Shown in pieces: positions 25,573-37,549 of a stretch of 64,000 nt of DNA; position 1 is the first letter of the stretch; every line of letters starts with the position of its first letter. Origin of the DNA: Cronobacter universalis NCTC 9529 (GTDB taxonomy: Bacteria > Pseudomonadota > Gammaproteobacteria > Enterobacterales > Enterobacteriaceae); assembly GCF_001277175.1 (NCBI RefSeq), contig NZ_CP012257.1:2914001-2978000 (forward strand). The letters run 5' to 3'. A program made the position numbers and the translations under genes. The notes under the pieces were generated by a model, which saw only the letters and a program-made list of their open reading frames with translations, made no database searches and was not told the origin of the DNA.

Positions 25573-26553
25573 ATGAAAACATCGCTTCTCTCTACCCTGT
25601 TAGCAACGTCACTGGCTTTCTCTTTTACCGCAGCGCAGGCGGCTGAGGCGCCGTCGCGCCCCGAGTGCATCGCGCCTGCCAAGCCCGGCGGCGGCTTCGA
25701 TTTAACCTGCAAACTGATTCAGGTGAGCCTTCAGGAAACCGGCGCGCTGGAAAAACCGATGCGCGTGACGTACATGCCAGGCGGCGTCGGCGCGGTGGCC
25801 TATAACGCGATTGTGGCCCAGCGCCCCGGCGAGCCGGGCACCGTGGTGGCGTTTTCCGGCGGCTCGCTGCTCAATCTCTCGCAGGGCAAATTTGGCCGCT
25901 ATAACGTCGACGACGTGCGCTGGCTCGCGAGCGTCGGCACCGATTACGGCATGATCGCGGTGCGCGCCGATTCGCCGTGGAAAACGCTCGGCGATCTGAT
26001 GAAAGCGCTGGAGAAAGATCCCAACAGCGTGGTGTTTGGCGCGGGCGCGTCGATTGGCAGCCAGGACTGGATGAAGACCGCGCTGCTGGCCCAGAAAGCG
26101 GGCGTCGATCCGCACAAGATGCGCTACGTAGCCTTTGAAGGCGGAGGCGAGCCGGTCACCGCGCTGATGGGCAACCATGTGCAGGCGGTATCCGGCGATC
26201 TCAGCGAGATGGTGCCCTACCTCACCGGCAATAAACTGCGGGTGCTGGCGGTCTTCGCGAGCGAACGCCTGCCCGGCCAGCTCGCCCAGGTGCCCACCGC
26301 CAAAGAGCAGGGCTATGACCTGGTGTGGCCTATCATTCGCGGCTTCTACGTCGGCCCTAAAGTCAGCGACGCCGATTACCAGTGGTGGGTACAGGCTTTC
26401 GAAAAACTCCAGAAAACCGACGAGTTTAAAAAACAGCGCGATCTGCGCGGCCTGTTTGAGTTCAACCTGACCGGCAAGGCGCTGGATGAGTATGTGAAAA
26501 ATCAGGTCAACGACTACCGCGAAAAAGCCAAAGCCTTTGGGCTGGCGAAATAG
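25573..26553 (+). CDS. tctC: TctC, periplasmic tricarboxylate-binding protein
   Basis: TctC is the periplasmic binding component of the tripartite tricarboxylate transporter and captures citrate-type substrates. Three in-frame ATGs lie at 25561, 25567 and 25573; I choose 25573 (MKTSLLST) because GAGGA at 25563-25567 is correctly spaced and Salmonella TctC starts alike. The product has 326 residues, with a signal peptide ending AAQA before AEAPSRPEC. It has the Bug-family fold; CIAPAKPGGGFDLTCKL and MPGGVGAVAYN are the usual carboxylate-pocket segments. tctB follows after 14 bp. Confidence 0.93.
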   Translation: MKTSLLSTLLATSLAFSFTAAQAAEAPSRPECIAPAKPGGGFDLTCKLIQVSLQETGALEKPMRVTYMPGGVGAVAYNAIVAQRPGEPGTVVAFSGGSLLNLSQGKFGRYNVDDVRWLASVGTDYGMIAVRADSPWKTLGDLMKALEKDPNSVVFGAGASIGSQDWMKTALLAQKAGVDPHKMRYVAFEGGGEPVTALMGNHVQAVSGDLSEMVPYLTGNKLRVLAVFASERLPGQLAQVPTAKEQGYDLVWPIIRGFYVGPKVSDADYQWWVQAFEKLQKTDEFKKQRDLRGLFEFNLTGKALDEYVKNQVNDYREKAKAFGLAK

Positions 26554-26567
26554 CGCAGGAGGATGTG

Positions 26568-26999
26568 ATGAGCGATCGCATTTTTGCGGGGATCTGGATC
26601 CTGCTCTGTATCGGCGGGCTGTTTGTCGCCTGGCAGATCCACAGCGAGTACGCCTACGAGCCGGTCGGGCCGCGTCCGTTCCCGATGGGCATTATCGCCC
26701 TGATGCTGCTGTGCGCGGTGCTGTTACTGCTGCGCCGCCCGGATGTCGTGGACTGGCCGCACAACGCCGTGCTGCAACGGCTGGTGGTGATGGTGATTGT
26801 GTTGCTGCTCTACGCCTGGGGCTTTGAATGGCTGGGCTTTCCGCTCGCCACCGCGCTGCTGACGGCGGTGATCGGCATGCTTTTCGGCGCGCAGCTGACG
26901 GCGGCGCTGGTGTCCGGCGTGGTGATGGGCGGCGTGCTCTGGTACGCCTTTGACCGCTTGCTTGACGTGACGCTGCCTCTCGGGGCCTGGCTTAATTAA
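26568..26999 (+). CDS. tctB: TctB, small membrane subunit of the tricarboxylate transporter
   Basis: TctB is the small four-helix subunit (DUF1468) that pairs with TctA in the inner membrane. I choose the ATG at 26568 (MSDRIFAGIW), with CAGGAGG six bases upstream, giving 143 residues; a GTG one codon earlier is possible. Hydrophobic helices fall near residues 8-24, 39-57, 70-88 and 96-130. It lies between tctC and tctA in the standard CBA order. Confidence 0.9.
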   Translation: MSDRIFAGIWILLCIGGLFVAWQIHSEYAYEPVGPRPFPMGIIALMLLCAVLLLLRRPDVVDWPHNAVLQRLVVMVIVLLLYAWGFEWLGFPLATALLTAVIGMLFGAQLTAALVSGVVMGGVLWYAFDRLLDVTLPLGAWLN

Positions 27000-27011
27000 C
27001 GGGAGCTTTAT

Positions 27012-28532
27012 ATGGATACCTGGCTTTATCTCTCGCAGGGCTTCGCCGTCGCGCTGACGCCCACCAATCTGCTGATTGCGCTTATTGGCTGTTTCGTCGG
27101 CACCATCGTCGGGCTGCTGCCGGGCCTCGGGCCGATTAACGGCGTCGCCATTCTGCTGCCGCTGGCGTTCGCGATACATCTGCCGGCGGAATCGGCGCTG
27201 ATCCTGCTCGCCACGGTCTATATCGGTTGTGAATATGGCGGGCGCATTTCATCGATACTGCTTAACGTGCCGGGCGACGCGGCGGCGATCATGACGGCGC
27301 TGGACGGCTACCCGATGGCGCAGCAGGGGCGCGGCGGCGTGGCGCTCTCTATCTCCGCCGTCAGCTCGTTCGTCGGCTCGTTTATCGCCATCGTCGGCAT
27401 TATTCTTTTCGCGCCGGTGCTGGCGGAGTGGTCGCTGGCCTTCGGCCCGGCGGAATATTTCGCGCTGATGGTCTTTGCTATCGCCTGTCTCGGCAGCATG
27501 ATGGCGCAAAACCCGCTGAAGTCGTTCCTGGCCGCGCTGATTGGCCTCGGGCTTGCGACGGTGGGCGTGGATGCCAACACCGGCGTGTATCGCTTTACGT
27601 TTGACAGCGTGCATCTCTCGGATGGCGTGCAGTTTATCGTGGTGGTGATTGGCCTGTTCTCGGTCTCTGAAATCCTGCTGATGCTGGAGAGCACCAGCAG
27701 CGGCCAGACGCTGGTGCGAAAAACCGGACGCATGCTGTTTAACGCCAAAGAAGCGGCCGCCTGTACGGGCGCGACGCTGCGCTCATCTATCATCGGCTTT
27801 TTTGTCGGCATCCTGCCGGGCGCGGGGGCGACCATCGCCAGCGCCATTACCTACATGACAGAGAAGAAGCTCGGCGATAAAGACGGCTCGTTCGGCAAAG
27901 GCGATATTCGCGGCGTGGCGGCCCCCGAGGCGGCGAACAACGCCTCGGCCTGCGGCTCGTTTATTCCGATGCTGACCTTAGGCGTGCCCGGCTCCGGCAC
28001 CACGGCGGTAATGATGGGCGCGCTGACGCTCTATAACATCACGCCGGGGCCGGCGATGTTTACCGAGCAGCCGGATATCGTCTGGGGACTTATCGCGGCG
28101 CTGCTTATCGCCAACGTGATGCTGCTTATCATGAACATTCCGCTGATCGGCCTCTTCACCCGGATGCTGACCATTCCGCTGTGGTTCCTGGTGCCAGCGA
28201 TTGCTGCTGTCTCGGCGGTGGGCGTCTACGCGGTGCACAGCACGACATTCGATCTGCTGCTGATGGTGGGCCTCGGCGTGCTGGGCTATATCCTGCGTAA
28301 AATGCACTTTCCGATGTCGCCGCTGATTCTGGGCTTTGTGCTGGGCGAGATGCTGGAGCAGAACCTGCGCCGCGCGCTCTCTATCAGCAACGGCGAGCTC
28401 GGTATCCTCTGGCAGAGCGGCGTCACCAAAACTCTGCTGATCATGGCCACGCTGGTGATTGTCGTCCCGCCGCTGCTGAAGCGGCTACGTAAGCGTCAAC
28501 AAAAGCGTAAAGCGGCCGTTGATGTCGGCTAA
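27012..28532 (+). CDS. tctA: TctA, large membrane subunit of the tricarboxylate transporter
   Basis: TctA is the main translocation subunit of the tripartite tricarboxylate transporter, driven by an ion gradient. It has 506 residues (Salmonella TctA about 504). The two conserved halves show the family signatures TIVGLLPGLGPINGVAILLP near the N-terminus and GILPGAGATIASAITY in the middle, with about twelve hydrophobic helices. GGGAG precedes the start. The gene ends 30 bp from the converging menE, with a shared hairpin between them. Confidence 0.94.
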   Translation: MDTWLYLSQGFAVALTPTNLLIALIGCFVGTIVGLLPGLGPINGVAILLPLAFAIHLPAESALILLATVYIGCEYGGRISSILLNVPGDAAAIMTALDGYPMAQQGRGGVALSISAVSSFVGSFIAIVGIILFAPVLAEWSLAFGPAEYFALMVFAIACLGSMMAQNPLKSFLAALIGLGLATVGVDANTGVYRFTFDSVHLSDGVQFIVVVIGLFSVSEILLMLESTSSGQTLVRKTGRMLFNAKEAAACTGATLRSSIIGFFVGILPGAGATIASAITYMTEKKLGDKDGSFGKGDIRGVAAPEAANNASACGSFIPMLTLGVPGSGTTAVMMGALTLYNITPGPAMFTEQPDIVWGLIAALLIANVMLLIMNIPLIGLFTRMLTIPLWFLVPAIAAVSAVGVYAVHSTTFDLLLMVGLGVLGYILRKMHFPMSPLILGFVLGEMLEQNLRRALSISNGELGILWQSGVTKTLLIMATLVIVVPPLLKRLRKRQQKRKAAVDVG

Positions 28533-28538
28533 CCTCCA

Positions 28539-28560
28539 CGGCCCTTCACGCGAAGGGCCG
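28539..28560. terminator. Shared hairpin between convergent tctA and menE
   Basis: A 9-bp perfect stem CGGCCCTTC/GAAGGGCCG with a 4-base loop lies in the 30-bp gap. Neither strand has a long T run. Confidence 0.65.
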
Positions 28561-28562
28561 CG

Positions 28563-29939
28563 TTATGCTTGCGGGCGGAGCGTGTGTGTCGCCCATTGCG
28601 TAACGTCACGGCGGGAAATTTTAATCCCGCCGTTTTTAAGCGTTTCCGGCAGCCGCAGCCAGGCGACCGGCTGCTCAAATCTCGCCAGCTTGTCGCCTGC
28701 CCAGAGACGCAACGCCTGCGGCTCGAATGACGCCTCACACTCCACTACCGCCACCGGTCGCGCGCCGAACTCGTCATCCTCCAGCGGTACGATAAACGCC
28801 TGACGCACCTGCGGATGCTCGCTCAGCACGCGCTCGATCGCCTCCGGCTGAACGCCTTCCCCACCGCAGAAAAAGAGATTATCCAGCCGTCCGGGCACCC
28901 GTAATTTGCCGTCGCGCCACGCGCCGCGATCGCGGGTGGCGAACCAGCCCTGCGCATTGGTGAGCGGCACCAGCCCGCCGTCGCGCCAGTAGCCGGCGGC
29001 CATGCTGCTGCCGCGCAGCCAGATCTCATCGCCCGCGAGCATCACTTCGCGCCCTGGCAGCGCTACGCCCACGTCGGCCTCGCCGTCGGCGCGCTTCGCG
29101 CATACCGTGGAGGCAAACTCCGTCAGTCCGTAGCCGCACCAGCAGGCGATATCACGCCGCGCCGCCGCTTGCGTCAGCGCAACCGGGATCGCAGCGCCGC
29201 CGAGCAACACAGCTTTGAGGCTCAGGCGACGCTCCGGCATCGCTAACAGCCGCCAGAGCTGGGTCGGCACCAGCGAGGCGTGCGTACAGCCTTCCAGCGC
29301 CTCGTAAAGCGGCAGAGAGTCACGCACCGCCAGCTGCGCGCCTGCCCGCAGCCAGCGCCAGAAAATCCCCTGCCCGGAGACGTGAAACAGCGGCAGCGAG
29401 AGCAGCCAGCAGTCGGCGTCATGAAACGGGATCAGGCTCAGTACGCCCTTCGCACTCTCCAGATGCGCGCGCGCCGTGTGAACAGCGGCTTTCGGCAGAC
29501 CGCTGGAGCCGGACGTCAGCGTCATGGATACAAGACGATCCGCCTGCCACACCGCAACAGGCGCCGCCGCAGCCTCACGCCAGTCGAGCAACGTAAGGCC
29601 CGGCAGCGCGGGCGCATCGCCGGTTTGAACGGCATAACGCAACGTGAGCGACGGCAGCAGCGCGTTGATTAACGGCGCCGGAAGTTGCGGATTAAGCGGC
29701 AAAATACGCGCGCCGCACTGCAACAGCGCAAGCCAGGCGAGCAGCGTTCGCTCGCTGTTTTTCGCGCACAGCGCCACACCGTCGCCCTCGCTTACGCCCT
29801 GCTGATGAAAACCGGCGGCAAGGGCATCAATACGTTTGCAGAGCGCGCGCCAGGTGATATCGCCACTGGCGGCGCGCAGCGCGATAGCGTCCGGCCGCAC
29901 ATTCGCCCAGTGGCGCCATGGCCAGTCAAAGAAGCTCAC
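28563..29939 (-). CDS. menE: MenE, o-succinylbenzoate-CoA ligase
   Basis: MenE activates o-succinylbenzoate to its CoA thioester (ATP to AMP) in menaquinone synthesis. I start it at the GTG at 29939, which overlaps the menC stop as GTGA and aligns with the E. coli start (then [13 protein letters not shown]); the ATG at 29972 would lie inside menC. The product has 458 residues. The ANL adenylation motifs are present: [34 protein letters not shown] and the C-terminal lysine segment ELKNGG-like ([11 protein letters not shown]). It is the last gene of menFDHBCE. Confidence 0.94.
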   Translation of the reverse strand: MSFFDWPWRHWANVRPDAIALRAASGDITWRALCKRIDALAAGFHQQGVSEGDGVALCAKNSERTLLAWLALLQCGARILPLNPQLPAPLINALLPSLTLRYAVQTGDAPALPGLTLLDWREAAAAPVAVWQADRLVSMTLTSGSSGLPKAAVHTARAHLESAKGVLSLIPFHDADCWLLSLPLFHVSGQGIFWRWLRAGAQLAVRDSLPLYEALEGCTHASLVPTQLWRLLAMPERRLSLKAVLLGGAAIPVALTQAAARRDIACWCGYGLTEFASTVCAKRADGEADVGVALPGREVMLAGDEIWLRGSSMAAGYWRDGGLVPLTNAQGWFATRDRGAWRDGKLRVPGRLDNLFFCGGEGVQPEAIERVLSEHPQVRQAFIVPLEDDEFGARPVAVVECEASFEPQALRLWAGDKLARFEQPVAWLRLPETLKNGGIKISRRDVTQWATHTLRPQA

Positions 29940-30901
29940 AACAGCGGCTCCAGCGCATCCACAGGCCAGCACGGCAACGGGCTGTCAGGCCACGGGCGCA
30001 CCAGCTGAGCCTGCATCAGCGCGAGCGTATCCAGCCCCGGCGTGACGCCCGGCGTCAGCCAGGCGGCAAGCCGCGCGAGCTGGGTCAGGCCGAGGCTTGA
30101 CTCAATGGAAGAACTGATAACCGCCGTCAGGCCCAGCGCGTGAGCCTGCGCCACCTGTTGCTGTACCTTTTGCAGGCTGCCGGTGAGCGTCGGTTTGATA
30201 ATCACCGCCCGCAGTCCAGGCTCGGCGGCAAACGCAAAGTCCGCCTCGCGCAGGCTCTCATCCCAGGCGATGGCAATGCCGGTTTCGGTGGCGAACGCGC
30301 GGGAATCGTCAGGGGTTTTGCACGGCTCCTCAATAAACTCAATGCGCGAGCGGTACGCCGGGTTAACGTATTTCGCGAACTGCTGCGCTTTCACTGGCGT
30401 CCAGGCGCGGTTCGCGTCAAGCCGCAGGCGCAGCGCAGGCAGCGCCTCCAGCAGCAGGTTGACGACCATGCCGTCGCGCACCGCCTCATACAGCCCCACT
30501 TTGACCTTGGCGACGCGATCGCCGCTCTGCCCGGCAAGGCGCGCGAAGAGTTCATCCGGATCCCCCGTACACAGCGGCGCGACGTGGTAATTCGCGGCCT
30601 CGGGCAGCGTGCCGTGAAGCTCCGCCTGCGCCATGCTTAAACCAAACGCGACGCTCGCTGCTTCCGGCAGCGGCTGTGTATCTCCGCGCTGCCAGGCATT
30701 GAGCCAGTCGCGCGCGGCGGCAAGCGCAGTGTCCAGCGTCTCGTCGCTAAACCCAGGCAGCGACGCAACTTCGCCCCATCCTTCGCGCCCGTTGTCAGAA
30801 AGGCGCACCAGCAGGCCGTCGCGGGTTTTCAGGCGCCGCTCCCGCAGCACCACGCCGGCGTCCATCGGCACCTGATAACGATAAAGCTGAGCCGCGCGCA
30901 T
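29936..30901 (-). CDS. menC: MenC, o-succinylbenzoate synthase
   Basis: MenC dehydrates SHCHC to o-succinylbenzoate, an enolase-superfamily reaction. It has 321 residues. Catalytic lysines and metal ligands are seen in order as [33 protein letters not shown] and [10 protein letters not shown]. The ATG shares one base with the menB stop (TAATG), and the stop overlaps menE by four bases, so all three are translationally coupled. Confidence 0.96.
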   Translation of the reverse strand: MRAAQLYRYQVPMDAGVVLRERRLKTRDGLLVRLSDNGREGWGEVASLPGFSDETLDTALAAARDWLNAWQRGDTQPLPEAASVAFGLSMAQAELHGTLPEAANYHVAPLCTGDPDELFARLAGQSGDRVAKVKVGLYEAVRDGMVVNLLLEALPALRLRLDANRAWTPVKAQQFAKYVNPAYRSRIEFIEEPCKTPDDSRAFATETGIAIAWDESLREADFAFAAEPGLRAVIIKPTLTGSLQKVQQQVAQAHALGLTAVISSSIESSLGLTQLARLAAWLTPGVTPGLDTLALMQAQLVRPWPDSPLPCWPVDALEPLL

Positions 30902-31758
30902 TATGGGTTACGCTTGAATTTGCTGAAATCCGGCTGGCGCTTCTGGTTGAACGCGTTGCGCCCTTCCTGACCCTCTTCGGTCATATAAAAAAGCATGGTG
31001 GCGTTGCCCGCCAGCTCCTGAAGCCCCGCCTGGCCGTCGCAATCGGCATTCAGCGCCGCCTTCAGGCAGCGCAGCGCCATCGGGCTGTTTTGCAGCATCT
31101 CGCGACACCAGCGCACCGTCTCTTTCTCCAGCTCCGCCAGCGGAACAACGGTATTCACCAGGCCCATATCCAGCGCCTGCTGCGCGTCGTACTGACGACA
31201 CAGGAACCAGATTTCACGCGCCTTTTTCTGGCCGACGATGCGCGCCATGTAAGAGGCCCCCCAGCCGCCGTCAAACGAACCGACTTTCGGGCCGGTCTGG
31301 CCAAACACCGCGTTTTCCGCCGCAATGGTCAGATCGCACATCATATGCAGCACATGGCCGCCGCCAATCGCATAACCCGCCACCATCGCCACCACCGGTT
31401 TCGGGCAGGTGCGGATCTGCCGCTGGAAATCGAGCACGTTGAGATGATGCACGCCGGAGTCGTCCTGATAGCCGCCGTAGTCGCCGCGCACTTTCTGGTC
31501 GCCGCCCGCGCAGAAGGCTTTTTCCCCTTCGCCGGTGAGGATAATGACGCCGATGTTGTCGTCATAGCGCGCATCCGCCAGCGCCTGGATCATCTCTTTA
31601 ACGGTGAGCGGGCGAAACGCGTTGCGCACCTGCGGACGGTTGATGGTGATTTTAGCAATGCCGTCAGTGGATTTCTGATAGCGGATATCGGTGTAGCCTT
31701 CCGAACAGTCGAGCCATTCGGCAGGCGCATAGAGCATCGCTTCATCAGGGTAGATCAT
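30901..31758 (-). CDS. menB: MenB, 1,4-dihydroxy-2-naphthoyl-CoA synthase
   Basis: MenB is a crotonase-family enzyme that closes the naphthoquinone ring by an intramolecular Claisen condensation. It has 285 residues, the same as E. coli. The oxyanion-hole segment [12 protein letters not shown] and the bicarbonate-binding region [15 protein letters not shown] are intact, as is [17 protein letters not shown]. It is followed at once by menC (one-base overlap) and preceded by menH with a 12-bp gap. Confidence 0.98.
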   Translation of the reverse strand: MIYPDEAMLYAPAEWLDCSEGYTDIRYQKSTDGIAKITINRPQVRNAFRPLTVKEMIQALADARYDDNIGVIILTGEGEKAFCAGGDQKVRGDYGGYQDDSGVHHLNVLDFQRQIRTCPKPVVAMVAGYAIGGGHVLHMMCDLTIAAENAVFGQTGPKVGSFDGGWGASYMARIVGQKKAREIWFLCRQYDAQQALDMGLVNTVVPLAELEKETVRWCREMLQNSPMALRCLKAALNADCDGQAGLQELAGNATMLFYMTEEGQEGRNAFNQKRQPDFSKFKRNP

Positions 31759-31770
31759 GGGAATTCTCCG

Positions 31771-34202
<2,432 letters not shown>

Positions 34203-34286
34203 AAGCTTGTCCGGTATCAATTTAGCCGGTTTATTATAAAGCCTCGTCGAAATCGAATTTTGATATGGGTCGGGTTGTGGCGCGGC

Positions 34287-35576
34287 TCAGTCCGCCAGAA
34301 GCGTAAGCAGGGCCGCCGCTTTGTTCTCGATTTCCTGCCATTCCAGCGCGGCCTGCGAGCCAGCCACCAGCCCAGCGCCCGCATACACGCGGATCGTCTC
34401 ATCCTTCAGCCGCGCCGAGCGCAGGCTCACGCAAAACTCTGACTGCTCCAGCGACAGATACCCGGCGGAGCCCGCGTACCACTCGCGATCGAACGGCTCG
34501 TGGTCAGCGATAAAACGACGCGCCGCCTCGCGCGGCAGGCCCGCCACCGCGGCGGTGGGCTGTAACTGATGCAGGCACGCGGCGTCATCGGGCGCGAAAA
34601 GCCGCGCCGCGATCGCGCATTTCAGATGCTGTACACGCCGCAGCCGCACCACTTCCGGTAGCCGCGCCGTAATGCTGTGTGCAATCGCCTGTAGCCGCTC
34701 TCGAATGTCTTCCACCACCAGCGCGTTTTCACGGCAGTTTTTATCATCATTGAGCAGCCAGACAGCGCGCGCCTGCGCCTGGTCGTCGTCAGGAAGGTTC
34801 TCTACCGTGCCCGCCAGCGCCTCGGTATCGAGCGCCAGCCCGCTGCGCCGCCATAACCGCTCCGGCGTCGAGCCAAGAAACGCCTCGCGCGCGCTGAACG
34901 CCAGATAAAAATGGTAGCAGCGGCGATTGGCCTCCCGGCTGGCGGCCATCAGGGCGGTGGCGTCCGGCGGCGAGAGAAAACGCAAATCGGTGGCGCGCGC
35001 CAGCACCACTTTAGCGAAATCGCCGCGATCGATGGCGTCTGTCGCCGCCCCGACCAGCTGCGCCCACTGCTGCGCCTGAGGAACATCGCAACGGCTGACG
35101 CGCCGCGGCGGGCGTTGCATCAGCGTTTGCCGCGGCGGTTGCAGATTGTGGATAAGCGGCTTTAACGCCTGCGCCGCCTTTTGCTGCGAGCAGGCGCTGT
35201 AAATATTCACTATCAGCCAGGCGCGATCGCCCTCCCGGCGAAGCTCCAGGCGCGGGATGAAGAAAAGCCCGTTTTGCGGATCAAACGCGTTCAGCCCCCA
35301 GGCGCGCAGTCCTGGCGTATCCGCATGCTGGCGCAAAAACGCCTGCGCCTCGTTAAGACTTGAGAATGTGCACGCCGCGCCAAGCGTGGCGGCCTCTTCA
35401 TGGCCCTCGCGCGAGCGCCAGTAAAACTGGGGATATCCCGGCTGTGCGCCAAGCCAGGCGAGAAAATCACAGGATTCAGGGGAGAATTCAAAGGCGCAGC
35501 GGCAGAGGCCAGGGGCATCCGGCACGTCGGCAAGCGTCTTTTCAGCCAGCGCCTGCGCGGCGGCGAGGGTCTTCAC
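34287..35576 (-). CDS. menF: MenF, isochorismate synthase
   Basis: MenF isomerises chorismate to isochorismate, feeding menaquinone rather than enterobactin synthesis. It has 429 residues (E. coli 431). The chorismate-binding C-terminal domain shows FAKVVLARATDL, TEALAGTVENLPDD, HQLQPTAAVAGLP, EWYAGSAGYLS and VYAGAGLVAGS, as in the family. It is the first gene of menFDHBCE, separated from menD by 84 bp. The elaB terminator lies just upstream. Confidence 0.96.
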   Translation of the reverse strand: MKTLAAAQALAEKTLADVPDAPGLCRCAFEFSPESCDFLAWLGAQPGYPQFYWRSREGHEEAATLGAACTFSSLNEAQAFLRQHADTPGLRAWGLNAFDPQNGLFFIPRLELRREGDRAWLIVNIYSACSQQKAAQALKPLIHNLQPPRQTLMQRPPRRVSRCDVPQAQQWAQLVGAATDAIDRGDFAKVVLARATDLRFLSPPDATALMAASREANRRCYHFYLAFSAREAFLGSTPERLWRRSGLALDTEALAGTVENLPDDDQAQARAVWLLNDDKNCRENALVVEDIRERLQAIAHSITARLPEVVRLRRVQHLKCAIAARLFAPDDAACLHQLQPTAAVAGLPREAARRFIADHEPFDREWYAGSAGYLSLEQSEFCVSLRSARLKDETIRVYAGAGLVAGSQAALEWQEIENKAAALLTLLAD

Positions 35577-35627
35577 AGGTTTCCTTCCCTTTGCTTAAAA
35601 CCATGCATTCTACAGGGTCTTAAGAGC

Positions 35628-35659
35628 AAAAAAAATGGCGCACCCGAAATGGATGCGCC
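35628..35659 (-). terminator. Terminator of elaB
   Basis: On the minus strand a 9-bp stem with one mismatch (GGCGCATCC/GGGTGCGCC, 5-base loop) is followed by A and eight T. Confidence 0.9.
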
Positions 35660-35677
35660 GGTGCGCGATGTGCGGAA

Positions 35678-35989
35678 TTAACGGCGGGCTAACAGCAGGC
35701 CCAGCACCAGACCTGCGGCGGCGCCGATACCGACGCCCTGCCACGGTTTTTCATGCACGTAGTCATCGGCACGATAGACCGCCTGTTTGGCGCGGAAGTA
35801 GTAGTTGTCAGACGCCGTGCTGACGCGGTTTTTCACGTCATGCAGCGCCTGCTCAGCGCGGGCTTTCAGCTCGACATATTTTTGATCCGCCGGGTCGCCG
35901 GAAGAACGCAGGATCTCTTCCAGGGTGTCGCTCAGCAGGGTCAGGTCATCGTCTACACGTGTTTCATAAGGTTGTGAAGATAAAGGCAT
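35678..35989 (-). CDS. elaB: ElaB, tail-anchored inner-membrane stress protein (DUF883)
   Basis: ElaB is a small YqjD/ElaB/YgaM-family protein that anchors in the inner membrane and associates with stationary-phase ribosomes. I start it at the ATG at 35989 (MPLSSQPYETRVDDDL), with GGAG upstream, for 103 residues; E. coli has 101. A long charged helical segment (LKARAEQALHDVKNRV) is followed by a C-terminal glycine-rich hydrophobic anchor, GVGIGAAAGLVLGLLLARR. E. coli elaB is RpoS-dependent; no such promoter was verified here. Confidence 0.93.
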   Translation of the reverse strand: MPLSSQPYETRVDDDLTLLSDTLEEILRSSGDPADQKYVELKARAEQALHDVKNRVSTASDNYYFRAKQAVYRADDYVHEKPWQGVGIGAAAGLVLGLLLARR

Positions 35990-36038
35990 AACTGGTCTCC
36001 GTGTTAACAAGTTACCGGTTTGCTAACTATAGACACTC

Positions 36039-36509
36039 TCACGCTTTTTTGCCTGGACGCGGTTCGCGCCGCATCCCGATGTGCGGGATGCCGTCTTCGT
36101 CGTAGATATCGGTGGCGGGAACAAAGCCAAACTGCGCATAAAATGCCTGGAGATGCGCCTGCGCGCTCAGGTATAACGGGCTCTGCGGCCAGTTGCGCTC
36201 GCAGCTTTCCACCGCGCGCGTCATCAGCTCCACGCCCAGCTTTTCCCCCCGCGCGGCGCCTGAAACAATGACCCGACCTATCGCCACCGGCGCGTGCGGA
36301 TCGTCACTTTTCAGAATCCTCGCATAAGCAATCAGCTGATTATCGCGCCACGCGAGCAGATGCCGGTTCTCGCCCACCAGATCTTCACCGTCCACATCGA
36401 GATAAGGACACGTTTGTTCAACCACAAACACTTCACAGCGCAGCTTCAGCAGCGCGTATAACGTCGGGACATCCAGCTCGGCGTGATGCTTATCCTGCCA
36501 GTCAATCAT
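36039..36509 (-). CDS. elaA: ElaA, GNAT-family N-acetyltransferase
   Basis: This is a 156-residue acyl-CoA acetyltransferase of the ElaA branch of the GNAT fold (E. coli 153). The N-terminal stretch [20 protein letters not shown] is characteristic of the branch. The acetyl-CoA pyrophosphate loop is near [17 protein letters not shown], and the C-terminal beta-strand [19 protein letters not shown] is typical. Its substrate is unknown. It sits 49 bp upstream of elaB on the same strand and diverges from rbn. Confidence 0.9.
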   Translation of the reverse strand: MIDWQDKHHAELDVPTLYALLKLRCEVFVVEQTCPYLDVDGEDLVGENRHLLAWRDNQLIAYARILKSDDPHAPVAIGRVIVSGAARGEKLGVELMTRAVESCERNWPQSPLYLSAQAHLQAFYAQFGFVPATDIYDEDGIPHIGMRREPRPGKKA

Positions 36510-36582
36510 ATTGGTCTCCAGAGTGTGCGGCGATCCTCGTTATACTAAAAGCTTTCACACAAACGTGCAGAGTAAATTCCTC

Positions 36583-37497
36583 ATGGAACTGACATTTTTA
36601 GGCACCAGCGCCGGGCTGCCGTCCACCACCCGCAACGTGACGGCCATTGTCCTGAACCCGCAGAATAATCGCCCGGGTCTGTGGCTTTTTGACTGCGGCG
36701 AAGGCACCCAGCACCAGATGCTGCGCGCCACGGCTAACCCCGGCAAAATAGAGAAAATCTTTATCACGCACCTGCACGGCGATCATATCTTCGGGCTGCC
36801 GGGCCTGCTGTGCAGCCGCTCCATGGCGGGCTGCGAGACGCCGCTTGAGATTTACGGCCCAAAGGGCATCGCCGAATTTGTCGAAACCACGCTGCGCCTG
36901 AGCGGCTCCTGGACCAGTTACCCGCTGAACGTGCATGAGATTACCGAAGGGCAGCTGTTTGACGACGGCGAGCTTACCGTGACCGCGTTCCCGCTGACGC
37001 ACCCGGTGGAGTGCTATGGCTACCGGATTGAGGAGCATGACAAGCCCGGCGCGCTGGACGCGGCGCGTCTTAAGGCGGCAGGCGTCGCGCCAGGGCCGCT
37101 GTTTCAGCAGCTCAAGCGCGGCGAGACGGTAACGCTCCCTGACGGGCGCACGCTGCGCGGCACCGATTACCTGAGCGCGCCCCGCCCCGGCAAAAAGATA
37201 GCGATTTTCGGCGATACCGGCCCGACGTCGCAGGCGGTTAATCTCGCCCGCGATGTCGATGTGATGATCCATGAAACCACGCTTGAAGCGGCGATGGCGG
37301 AGAAAGCTAACGGACGCGGACACTCGACCACGCAGCAGGCGGCAGCGGTGGCCAGAGACGCGGGCGCGAAGCGTCTGCTGATGACGCATTTCAGTTCGCG
37401 TTACGACGCGTCAGACTGTCAGCGGCTCCTTGCGGAGTGCCAGGCCGTGTTCCCGGCAAGCGAGCTGGCGGAAGACTTCCTGACCATCACGGTATAG
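36583..37497 (+). CDS. rbn: Ribonuclease BN / RNase Z (ElaC), tRNA 3' processing
   Basis: RNase BN is a metallo-beta-lactamase-fold nuclease that trims tRNA 3' ends and has endo- and exonuclease activity. The ATG at 36583 ([18 protein letters not shown]) is the family start, giving 304 residues (E. coli 305); an upstream in-frame ATG at 36511 would enter the divergent promoter region. The zinc motif [13 protein letters not shown] is intact. Other ligands are in [17 protein letters not shown] and MTHFSSRY. The gene converges on nuoN across a shared terminator. Confidence 0.95.
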   Translation: MELTFLGTSAGLPSTTRNVTAIVLNPQNNRPGLWLFDCGEGTQHQMLRATANPGKIEKIFITHLHGDHIFGLPGLLCSRSMAGCETPLEIYGPKGIAEFVETTLRLSGSWTSYPLNVHEITEGQLFDDGELTVTAFPLTHPVECYGYRIEEHDKPGALDAARLKAAGVAPGPLFQQLKRGETVTLPDGRTLRGTDYLSAPRPGKKIAIFGDTGPTSQAVNLARDVDVMIHETTLEAAMAEKANGRGHSTTQQAAAVARDAGAKRLLMTHFSSRYDASDCQRLLAECQAVFPASELAEDFLTITV

Positions 37498-37502
37498 CGC
37501 CC

Positions 37503-37535
37503 ATAAAAAAACCGCCGGTAAACGGCGGTTTTTAT
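37503..37535. terminator. Bidirectional terminator between rbn and nuoN
   Basis: AACCGCCG/CGGCGGTT form an 8-bp stem around a 5-base loop, with an A run on the left and a T run on the right. It can end both rbn and the nuo operon. Confidence 0.93.
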
Positions 37536-37549
37536 CTTAAGCCAATGGC

